This document shows positions 1 to 5,346 of a DNA stretch of 5,348 nt, piece after piece (position 1 is the first letter of the stretch; each line of letters starts with the position of its first letter). The notes under the pieces are model-generated. The model did no database searches. It saw only the letters and a list, made by a program, of their open reading frames with translations, and had not been told where the DNA came from. The stretch comes from an uncultured bacterium (GTDB taxonomy: Bacteria; Bdellovibrionota_C; UBA2361; CAKMMH01): positions 1 through 5,348 of the forward strand of contig CAKMMH010000129.1 of NCBI GenBank assembly GCA_927798255.1, given 5' to 3'. A program made the translations under genes and the position numbers.

Positions 1-62
1 CTGAAAACATATAGATGTTTTTAATATAAAAATCCCTAAAAATTATAAAGTTTATAAAAGAT
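1..62. other. AT-rich non-coding edge with a weak hairpin
   Basis: This stretch holds no gene. Positions 4-10 (AAAACAT) and 15-21 (ATGTTTT) are perfect 7-bp inverted arms around the 4-base loop ATAG. Read on the plus strand, T22 and an AT-rich tail follow. It could be a weak terminator for a plus-strand gene outside the window, but there is only one G/C pair in the stem, so chance is a fair explanation. Positions 43-58 carry a short TTATAAA direct repeat that is also nearly palindromic; this is expected at such base composition. Confidence 0.25.
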
Positions 63-95
63 AAAAAAAAGTCGCGCTTTGATTAAAACGCGGCT
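63..95 (-). terminator. Rho-independent terminator of the 388-aa gene
   Basis: On the minus strand, positions 95 to 70 fold into an 11-bp stem with the loop AATC. The arms are AGCCGCGTTTT and AAAGCGCGACT, with one C-A mismatch and one T-G pair. A run of eight T (70 to 63) follows directly. The stem is GC-rich in an otherwise AT-rich region and starts 33 bases after the TAG stop at 128-130. This is a textbook intrinsic terminator and fixes the 3' end of the transcript from the 388-aa gene. Confidence 0.9.
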
Positions 96-127
96 CTTAT
101 GTGCTCGGAAACAAACCTTCGATTGGT

Positions 128-1294
128 CTAGAAAGCATCTGTGATACCATCTGTAAGTTGTTCGATGCCATCTCCTTGCGACGATGTATCTAGGATTTGC
201 TTAATCTTCTCTATTAGATTTAAGTTCTGTTTTATCATCGCTATTTCGCTATCAAAGTTTTTAAGCTTACTTTCCTCCCTTTTTATAAGTTCATCAATCT
301 GTCTCATGTTATCGAGAATTAGAAGTTTCAAAATGGAATCCTCGATACTATTAATGAGTGGAGTTAAGCAATTTTGTATCGCATTTTTCACCTCATCAAA
401 AACCTGAATTAATTCTTCCGATCTTGTTTTTTGGGCTAAAAGAGAAGCAAGCTTCGCTCTTTTCCAAATTTTCGCCATACGCCTATCATTTAAAAACAGA
501 GTAAGCGCAAGCGTTATTGCCCAGAGAATCGCCGTCCAACCAATGCCTTGGGCAAGGTTTGTTATAATGGAATAGTTAGGAGTTTTTGCAAACAGATTGA
601 TCAGAAATGGCACAGCCATACCAATCGCAAGTATCGCTAGAAGCTGACGAATAAGCTTAATTGTACCAAAGCCAAAGGCTCTAATCATAAATCCGCCTCG
701 CCATAGTGCTTCTGCTCTATCCTGCGAGCTTTCTGTTGCTCGGCAGTTTAATTCTGCCACTGCCCAACGTTGACCGATTGCAATCACACTCGAGAGAAAG
801 TTGTTTATATAAGCCTTAATGTAGATATTATCTGCACTATTTTTAAATAGGCTATTAACCATATCCTCAAGGTGTGTTATTCCTTTTTCAGCACAAATTT
901 CATCTACGGTTTTTACTCTTAGATTCTTTTTTGACTTACAGGCACAATCAGCTTTTTCCTTGAGCGATTCCTCAATTTGAGTGATGTACTTTTTGCAATT
1001 CTTATTGATGAAGCCGATATAGAAGAAAGCAAGCATGAAGATCTTTAGAATGATTATGAACAACCCGGACAATAAGAGCATGATTTTTGCCCAAGTTTTG
1101 GTCAAATCATCTAACGATTCCAGGTTTTGTTCACTTTCGTTTTTTTGCTTCCTGTATATTTCTTCGGCTTCCCATTTTCTGTCAGCCAGCTCAGTTATTA
1201 GGAAATACTGAGCGTAAGTCCAAATTGAAGACGGTGGAATTGCAGTAAGAACGCTTATCCATTTGTCTCTATCCTGAAGTTCTATAGGTGACAC
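128..1294 (-). CDS. Unrecognised membrane protein with C-terminal coiled coil (388 aa)
   Basis: I do not recognise this protein. It has no obvious signal peptide. A hydrophobic segment lies at about residues 71-97, and a close pair of segments at about 213-235 and 248-268. Between them is a charged middle domain with a C-x-C pair (Cys116, Cys118) in a lysine-rich stretch, followed by conserved-looking text around 174-212 (GQRWAVAELNCRA, then RGGFMIRAFGFG). Residues 295-370 are charged, heptad-like helix and probably a coiled coil. The start is GTG at 1292-1294, supported by AAAGGA seven bases upstream; the next Met is near residue 72, inside the first membrane segment, and is unlikely. The gene has its own predicted promoter and a strong terminator, so it is probably monocistronic. 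Its GC content (about 37-45% in sampled lines) is well above that of the ABC genes next to it, which suggests separate acquisition. No enzymatic motif is visible, and I assign no function. Confidence 0.8.
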   Translation of the reverse strand: MSPIELQDRDKWISVLTAIPPSSIWTYAQYFLITELADRKWEAEEIYRKQKNESEQNLESLDDLTKTWAKIMLLLSGLFIIILKIFMLAFFYIGFINKNCKKYITQIEESLKEKADCACKSKKNLRVKTVDEICAEKGITHLEDMVNSLFKNSADNIYIKAYINNFLSSVIAIGQRWAVAELNCRATESSQDRAEALWRGGFMIRAFGFGTIKLIRQLLAILAIGMAVPFLINLFAKTPNYSIITNLAQGIGWTAILWAITLALTLFLNDRRMAKIWKRAKLASLLAQKTRSEELIQVFDEVKNAIQNCLTPLINSIEDSILKLLILDNMRQIDELIKREESKLKNFDSEIAMIKQNLNLIEKIKQILDTSSQGDGIEQLTDGITDAF

Positions 1295-1301
1295 GGGATC
1301 G

Positions 1302-1307
1302 TCCTTT
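1302..1307 (-). promoter_or_regulatory. RBS that sets the GTG start of the 388-aa gene
   Basis: Minus-strand AAAGGA lies seven bases before the GTG codon at 1292-1294. No ATG occurs near it in frame. The motif and its spacing decide for GTG as the initiation codon. Confidence 0.75.
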
Positions 1308-1338
1308 CTTTGTTAAATTCCTATGCGAAATATTTAAG

Positions 1339-1371
1339 AAAAAACCTAATTAATTCAAGTATTATGTTAGG
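1339..1371 (-). terminator. Weak possible terminator after the ABC permease
   Basis: On the minus strand CCTAA (1371-1367) can pair with TTAGG (1349-1345), with a further TAAT/ATTA pairing inside. A run of six T (1344-1339) follows. The stem is short and AT-rich, so termination would be leaky at best. It lies 46 bases beyond the permease stop and overlaps the -10 box predicted for the next gene. No better terminator is visible between the two genes. Confidence 0.35.
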
Positions 1372-1389
1372 ATATTAAATTTTAATCAA
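1361..1389 (-). promoter_or_regulatory. Predicted sigma70-type promoter of the 388-aa gene
   Basis: On the minus strand, TTGATT (1389-1384) resembles a -35 box (4 of 6 to TTGACA) and CATAAT (1366-1361) a -10 box (5 of 6 to TATAAT), with the ideal 17-base spacer. Transcription would start near 1354, giving a leader of about 60 bases before the GTG at 1294. The spacing is good, but chance matches are common at this base composition. Confidence 0.5.
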
Positions 1390-1416
1390 GAGGTGAAGTT
1401 ATTAAATAAATGAAAA

Positions 1417-3018
1417 TTAAAGTAGAATTTTTTTCTTTAATTTTCGTATACTTAGAAAAGTTAGAAACCGTGCAATTAGTATATTAAATATTATAAATAA
1501 AACTAATATGCTCATTACTTTTAAATTATAGTTTTCAAAATTCATATATTGATACAATTTACACACAAATAATGCTGATAAACATAAATATAACATGCTT
1601 AGTAACATACATGATAAGCTACCAATTGAAGAACAAAGTTCATAAGGATTCTTCCAGTTTAACTTTAAAAAGTAACTTCCTGTAAAAAGAGATACATTAA
1701 TTAAACCATAAGGTAATACTAATGCACATATAAGACTTAAAAGAATTAACTTAGGCGTAAAATTTAATACAAATGATGTAGAAATAAAAATTACCAAAGA
1801 AATAATACTTAAGAAAAATAACCAAAAAGTTTTCTTGCTATTATATAATAATTTTAAATTAATAGGACTTTTTAAAAATATATCATAGGCTTTTGATTCT
1901 AACGAAAGGCTTGGATATATAAATCGAGAACAAAATGCAATTAATATAAATGAACATACTGCTAAATTTACAATAGTTGTAATTAGAGGGTTGTCATCAA
2001 AATTTGAAATCTTTGCGACAACACTTAAATTTGAAAAATATAAAAATACTATTCCAAGTAATAAGAAAATCTGAGAAGCTTGCCCTAGATTTCTTAAGAA
2101 TGTCTTGTATTCTTTAAAAAATATTTGTTGCCTTGTTATACCTAAAAAACTAGTAATATATTCTGAGAAAGATTCTAATTTTTTAATAACAATAGTTTTT
2201 GCAGACGAATAAGATGATATTATATTTAATGTTTCAAAATAACTTTTTTTAAAAATGTAATATGAAATTAATAATAATAATAAAGTTAAAATATACAAAT
2301 ATGAGATGTTGTTAATTAGTAAGCCTTTGTTTAGTAATAAATCATTTAATATATATGAAACTTTATGATATGGCATGGCGTTAGGTGGAATTGTATTAAA
2401 ATTTTCATATTTAATTATAAATAAATTTTTTATTATTACTCCCATTAATAAAAATACAGTAATATAAAAAAAGAATAATACTTCTTTAAAAATTTTTATT
2501 GGTATTAATTTTGAAAATAGAAAAACAAAAATATTACCTAAGAATATCGGAATAGATAAAATAGGAATTATTACTATAGGCATCATTAAATAATATAATG
2601 CCCCTTGATTATAATATACGCCAAAAGCAATTAGACATGGAATGAGAAGTGCAATTGGCATCCAGGAAGCTGAAAAAATAGTTATTACAATTTTCCCAAA
2701 GTAAAAATAAAAACTTTTTAGTGGACTGCTTAAAAATATATTTAAGTCGTTAGAAACAAAAAACTCATTTATTGATATTATAGCGCCCGAAAATAATATT
2801 AATGCAAAAAGCATTGTAAAAATTGAATTTAACGGGAAAAATGGTATTGGAAAAAATTTGGCTAGAAAAAGTGTTCCTATATAAGTTGCATAAATTAGCA
2901 AAGATGAAATTACTAATAAAAATATTATTCTTCCTGATTTCTCTGGATTTTTAATAATACTTTTCATCTCATTAATTAATTCTTTTACTCTTGGTATAAG
3001 CGCAATTAATAGCTTCAT
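1417..3018 (-). CDS. ABC transporter permease, large two-half type (533 aa)
   Basis: This is an integral inner-membrane protein with about 12 hydrophobic segments, roughly at residues 31-55, 64-85, 107-133, 141-165, 178-200, 237-255, 314-335, 345-370, 397-418, 423-445, 467-487 and 500-520. The two halves share a motif: DLNIFLSSPL near residues 91-100 and YDIFLKSPI near 378-386, each followed by a Lys. This suggests an internally duplicated permease, like the large fused subunits in the ABC-2-like permease group (I think of Pfam ABC_tran_2, not checked). One polypeptide may therefore supply both membrane halves. The ATG overlaps the TGA stop of the ATPase gene (ATGA, 3018-3015) and has no Shine-Dalgarno motif of its own, so translation is probably coupled. 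The ATPase partner and the absence of any binding-protein gene favour export. The substrate cannot be told from sequence. Confidence 0.88.
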   Translation of the reverse strand: MKLLIALIPRVKELINEMKSIIKNPEKSGRIIFLLVISSLLIYATYIGTLFLAKFFPIPFFPLNSIFTMLFALILFSGAIISINEFFVSNDLNIFLSSPLKSFYFYFGKIVITIFSASWMPIALLIPCLIAFGVYYNQGALYYLMMPIVIIPILSIPIFLGNIFVFLFSKLIPIKIFKEVLFFFYITVFLLMGVIIKNLFIIKYENFNTIPPNAMPYHKVSYILNDLLLNKGLLINNISYLYILTLLLLLISYYIFKKSYFETLNIISSYSSAKTIVIKKLESFSEYITSFLGITRQQIFFKEYKTFLRNLGQASQIFLLLGIVFLYFSNLSVVAKISNFDDNPLITTIVNLAVCSFILIAFCSRFIYPSLSLESKAYDIFLKSPINLKLLYNSKKTFWLFFLSIISLVIFISTSFVLNFTPKLILLSLICALVLPYGLINVSLFTGSYFLKLNWKNPYELCSSIGSLSCMLLSMLYLCLSALFVCKLYQYMNFENYNLKVMSILVLFIIFNILIARFLTFLSIRKLKKKILL

Positions 3019-3737
3019 AAATTTTTATCAGTAATACTTATAAAAAGATCTTCTAATGATTTAAAATTTTTATCTTCTTTGATTTCTCTTAAAGATGTAT
3101 TTTTAATTATTTTTCCCTTATCAATAATTAAAATTTTATCTGCTAACTCTTCTGCTACATCAAGACTATGAGTAGAAACTAAAATTCCCATGCCATTTTT
3201 TGCATATTCTTTTAATGATTCTTTTAAAAGTTTTGCTCCATATGGGTCTAATCCTACCATTGGTTCATCTATTATTAAGAGTTTTGGCTTATTAATAAGA
3301 CCTGCACAAATAGCTAGGCGTTGCCTCATTCCATGAGATAAACTTTCAATTAAAGAATCGATTTTACTTTCTATTTGATAATGGGCTAAAAGTTTTTTAA
3401 TCCTTTCATTTGTAATATCTTTTTTTAACCCATATAGTCCACCAATAAATCTTAAGAATTCTCTAACTGATAATTTTTCATAAAAATATGGTCTATCTTG
3501 AATGTAACCTGTTATACTTTTACAGTAGTTAGGATTATCCTTAAAATTTATATTATTGATTATTATCTCACCCTTTGTTGGTTTTAAAATTCCAGCAAGT
3601 ATTTTCATAGTCGTGGTTTTTCCAGCGCCATTTACGCCTAAGAAAACACAAATTTCAGAAGGTGAAACTGTAAAATTTAAATCTTTTAGGACTTCAAAGT
3701 TTTCAAAATTTTTATAAATATTTTTAACTTTTAACAT
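3015..3737 (-). CDS. ABC transporter ATP-binding protein (240 aa)
   Basis: This is the cytoplasmic ATPase that powers the permease encoded immediately downstream. All the core motifs are present: Walker A GVNGAGKTT (residues 34-42), Q-loop Gln80, signature LSHGMRQR (133-140; a common variant of LSGGQ), Walker B LLIIDEP (153-159), D-loop GLDP (162-165) and switch His190 in STHSL. The C-terminal SLEDLFISIT resembles the tail often seen in ATPases paired with ABC-2-type exporters. A length of 240 aa is normal for a single nucleotide-binding domain; two copies would serve one transporter. The start at 3737 gives the usual MLKVKNIYK beginning, but no clear Shine-Dalgarno motif precedes it. The gene lies 34 bases after the 74-aa gene and overlaps the permease gene by 4 bp. 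I can place it in a general multidrug, lipid or peptide export-like class, not by substrate. Confidence 0.97.
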   Translation of the reverse strand: MLKVKNIYKNFENFEVLKDLNFTVSPSEICVFLGVNGAGKTTTMKILAGILKPTKGEIIINNINFKDNPNYCKSITGYIQDRPYFYEKLSVREFLRFIGGLYGLKKDITNERIKKLLAHYQIESKIDSLIESLSHGMRQRLAICAGLINKPKLLIIDEPMVGLDPYGAKLLKESLKEYAKNGMGILVSTHSLDVAEELADKILIIDKGKIIKNTSLREIKEDKNFKSLEDLFISITDKNL

Positions 3738-3756
3738 AAAATAAAAATATAACTTA

Positions 3757-3777
3757 GCTTAATAATATTTTTTAAGC
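3757..3777 (-). other. Intercistronic hairpin between the 74-aa gene and the ATPase gene
   Basis: GCTTAA and TTAAGC are perfect 6-bp arms around a 9-base loop. The structure includes the TAA stop of the 74-aa gene. No continuous T-run follows on the minus strand, so it is not a convincing terminator. It could mark an RNA processing or stability site that sets the ratio of the small protein to the transporter, or it could be chance. Confidence 0.3.
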
Positions 3778-3996
3778 GTCCATATTATTTATATCATTAA
3801 AATTTTTATTATTCTGAGCTAGAATTTGAGAAATTCTTTTAGAAGTTAATTTGTAAGCTTCCTCTTTGTCATTACAAATTCCAAGTGAAATTTTTGAAAT
3901 AGCTTCTATCAAATCTCCAATTGTAGTTTGTACTGATTCAATTTGACTATTAATGAATTCTTTGTTCTTTGCATTTTTATTGATGTTTTTTTTCAT
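3772..3996 (-). CDS. Small helical protein of unknown function (74 aa)
   Basis: I do not recognise a named family. The first ~12 residues are basic and Asn-rich (MKKNINKNAKNK). Residues ~17-63 look like two or three amphipathic helices: an Ile/Leu-patterned stretch around TIGDLIEAIS, a short acidic turn (CNDKEEAY) and a second helix (KLTSKRISQILAQ). The tail is Asn/Asp-rich. There is no membrane segment or signal peptide and a single Cys (Cys41). It looks like a small soluble protein; there is no Gly-Gly leader site or Cys/Ser-rich core as in an exported peptide precursor. It is probably real: AAAGGA lies nine bases before the ATG, and it sits 34 bases upstream of the ATPase in the same direction, as first gene of the ABC operon. 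A regulatory or accessory role for the transporter is inference from position only. Confidence 0.7.
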   Translation of the reverse strand: MKKNINKNAKNKEFINSQIESVQTTIGDLIEAISKISLGICNDKEEAYKLTSKRISQILAQNNKNFNDINNMDA

Positions 3997-4054
3997 ATTA
4001 TTTATTCCTTTAAATTATAAAAATTTTATTAGAAATAAGTTAGTTATCTTTCAA

Positions 4055-4092
4055 TTTATAACTTAAAGATGATAATTAATGATTATCGTTAA
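4055..4092 (-). promoter_or_regulatory. Possible operator/promoter region of the small-protein and ABC operon
   Basis: Positions 4076-4092 form a 17-base imperfect palindrome (TTAA.GAT.ATC.TTAA; one mismatched pair and a central base). It overlaps a second inverted pair, GATAAT (4071-4076) and ATTATC (4082-4087). On the minus strand a TATAAA that could serve as -10 lies at 4060-4055, so the palindrome would cover the -35 region, a usual place for a repressor site. The half-site words resemble those of Fur/PerR-type boxes, but the spacing does not fit the canonical arrangement. No good -35 box is visible. The AT-rich background makes such symmetry fairly likely by chance. Confidence 0.3.
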
Positions 4093-4147
4093 TTTAATAA
4101 TGACAATTTAAAAATTTTTTACAAATTAGATACAAATTTTAGTAATT

Positions 4148-4978
4148 TTACTGCATATTTAGAGTATTACTTCCAAGAGGCATTCTCGTCATAAATTCTT
4201 TTATGCCTGAGAAATTAAGCTCATTAAGTTTAATTTTTTCAGCTCTGTTTCCAACTTGTGCAAGAGCATTTGCATTTGAAAAACTAAAAATATTGAAATG
4301 TTCTTTTGGCCAAAGCTTTTTAAACATAGCTTTTGTATCATCTTGATATGCAACTTCAAATGTTCTAAACCCATATCTTTCAACTAAAACTCGAATAGCA
4401 CATTTTCTATTTGGAGTCTTATCGCATCTACTTGGAATAGCAAATCCATTAAATGCATCGAGATGTTCTAATACTTCATCAAGCGTTAATTTTGTTGGAT
4501 AATATTCTTTTGCATAACAATCATTATCTACTTCTAATAAGTTTAAGAAATCTTTTAAGGTATCTGATGTTTCAGTACTTTCGAAAAAGCAAGTTAAAAT
4601 AATATCTTCATATTTATCAACTTTAAGTTGTATATCTAATGCTGGTAAAATTGTAATAGGGTAGTCATAACTTAGTTTTTGAAGTTTATCAATAAAATCA
4701 CCTTGGAATCTATCGACAATTCCTATAACATCAATTTTCTTAACTTTACAAAGTTTAATAATAGCTGGCGCTATTGCTAATCCTGAAATCGCAAAAGGCC
4801 CTAAATTTGAAGGAGGAAGAATCCTTAAATCTATTTTGTAACTTTTCTTAGAAGTTTTTTTGTCAGAAGATAATTTTTTCGAAGTATCAATTTTTGAAAT
4901 TTTTAAAGAAGATTTTGCTTCTATTTTGTTTGAATCTTTAACTTTTTCAATTTGTTCTGATAATTTTTTTCTTGCCAT
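4148..4978 (-). CDS. PHP-fold protein with lost metal ligands and basic N-terminal tail (276 aa)
   Basis: Residues 48-265 follow the order of PHP-domain metal-dependent phosphoesterases motif by motif. DLRIL (50-54) stands where DLHIH is usual, IVDR (87-90) for the TDH motif, LPALDI (111-116) for PGxEI, EDIILTCFF (124-132) for EEVHxLCxF, IPSRCDK (181-187) for xPAHxD, FEV (207-209) for the xEI strand, and FSNANALAQVG (233-243) for NSDAHxLGxI. Nearly all ligands are replaced (Arg52, Leu54, Arg90, Asp115, Ile127, Arg184, Asn235, Asn237); only Asp50, Asp89 and Glu208 keep family-like residues. So it is probably a non-catalytic relative acting by binding, perhaps regulatory. Residues 1-48 carry 15 Lys and 10 Ser and look disordered, suiting nucleic-acid or membrane contact. 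The start is ATG with AGGA five bases upstream. The reading frame is intact, which argues against a pseudogene. The alignment is from memory of the family, not computed. Confidence 0.7.
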   Translation of the reverse strand: MARKKLSEQIEKVKDSNKIEAKSSLKISKIDTSKKLSSDKKTSKKSYKIDLRILPPSNLGPFAISGLAIAPAIIKLCKVKKIDVIGIVDRFQGDFIDKLQKLSYDYPITILPALDIQLKVDKYEDIILTCFFESTETSDTLKDFLNLLEVDNDCYAKEYYPTKLTLDEVLEHLDAFNGFAIPSRCDKTPNRKCAIRVLVERYGFRTFEVAYQDDTKAMFKKLWPKEHFNIFSFSNANALAQVGNRAEKIKLNELNFSGIKEFMTRMPLGSNTLNMQ

Positions 4979-5040
4979 ATCTATCCTATTTAAAAAAAAT
5001 ATAAAACTACACTTCTTAACAACATAGATGTATAAAAATC

Positions 5041-5111
5041 AAAAAAAGTTTCATTAAAAAATATATGATTCGCGATTTTAATGATAATGTTTTATAAAGA
5101 TTGCATTAAAA
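5041..5111 (-). promoter_or_regulatory. Attenuator-like alternating stems in the leader of the PHP-like gene
   Basis: Read on the minus strand, three complementary words occur in order: TTTTAATG (5111-5104), CATTAAAA (5083-5076) and TTTTAATG (5059-5052). The middle word can pair with either neighbour, and the second pairing extends to 9 bp (TCATTAAAA with TTTTAATGA). Seven T (5047-5041) follow the third word, so the 2-3 hairpin would look like a weak terminator and the 1-2 hairpin like an antiterminator. A TCGCGA core sits in the 2-3 loop. The stems are almost pure A/T, so stability is low and coincidence is possible. Confidence 0.35.
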
Positions 5112-5132
5112 CAACATAAGAATGGGCTTATT

Positions 5133-5156
5133 TGTACTTATGTACAGTGAGTGAAG
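5133..5156. repeat. 24-bp direct repeat, copy 1, with GTAC palindrome
   Basis: This copy is identical over 24 bases to 5323-5346, 190 bp further on. Its first 14 bases are the palindrome TGTAC-ttat-GTACA, followed by the purine-rich AGTGAGTGAAG. It is followed by GTACGC at 5156-5161, and GTACGC also occurs just upstream of copy 2 at 5308-5313. Confidence 0.9.
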
Positions 5157-5236
5157 TACGCTTTACTATATCATTTCTTGAGATATTTTACATTAGTAAG
5201 TGTTTGTTATGAAAATGTTAATAAGGTAAGAAGAAC

Positions 5237-5245
5237 ATTATAACA
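5237..5245 (-). promoter_or_regulatory. Candidate extended -10 promoter for the PHP-like gene
   Basis: The minus strand reads TGTTATAAT, a perfect TATAAT (5242-5237) with the TGn extension. No good -35 box is found at 16-18 bases, which extended -10 promoters can tolerate. Transcription would start near 5231 and give a leader of about 250 bases ahead of the ATG at 4978. That leader would contain repeat copy 1 and the alternating stems. Repeat copy 2 would lie upstream of the promoter. Confidence 0.45.
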
Positions 5246-5322
5246 GTAAAGATGAATACTTGACTTATAAAAAAGGGCGTGGCGCGAAAAAGGCAAGGCA
5301 TTTTAAAGTACGCGAGCGATAG

Positions 5323-5346
5323 TGTACTTATGTACAGTGAGTGAAG
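5323..5346. repeat. 24-bp direct repeat, copy 2, with GTAC palindrome
   Basis: This copy is identical to 5133-5156. It is preceded by GTACGCGAGCGATAG (5308-5322), a purine-rich flank that resembles the GAGTGAAG flank on the other side. The copy runs to two bases before the window end, so the element may extend further. Confidence 0.9.

Noticed and set aside
141..407. Plus-strand open frame of 88 codons
   Set aside because: It lies wholly antisense to the 388-aa gene, has no RBS, and its Ser/Ile/Phe-rich translation is what the complement of a charged coiled-coil coding region gives.
1388..1487. Plus-strand AGAGGTGA followed by an ATG and a 25-codon frame (1410-1487)
   Set aside because: The spacer of about 13 bases is too long for a good RBS, the frame overlaps the permease 3' end on the other strand, and no plus-strand promoter is convincing.
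3772..3996. Exported peptide (bacteriocin or RiPP) precursor next to an ABC transporter
   Set aside because: There is no Gly-Gly leader, no Cys/Ser/Thr-rich core, no peptidase domain on the ATPase, and no modification enzyme nearby; the sequence reads as an ordinary soluble helical domain.
4014..4019. Perfect minus-strand TATAAT just before the 74-aa gene
   Set aside because: Transcription would start at about 4007, inside the Shine-Dalgarno motif at 4006-4011, removing the RBS; no -35 box is in place either.
4071..4087. Fur or PerR box
   Set aside because: The half-site words look right, but the spacing between them is 5 bases and does not fit the 7-1-7 arrangement; reported only as a generic palindrome.
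4201..4383. Second minus-strand frame of 60 codons inside the PHP-like gene
   Set aside because: It is a shifted frame of the same strand within a well-supported gene, with no separate RBS or recognisable protein.
4148..4978. Pseudogene of a PHP enzyme
   Set aside because: The frame is open for all 276 codons, the RBS is present, and the hydrophobic pattern of the fold is kept although the ligands are replaced.
5133..5346. CRISPR array
   Set aside because: There are only two repeat copies, 24 bp each and 190 bp apart, with no regular spacers and no cas genes.
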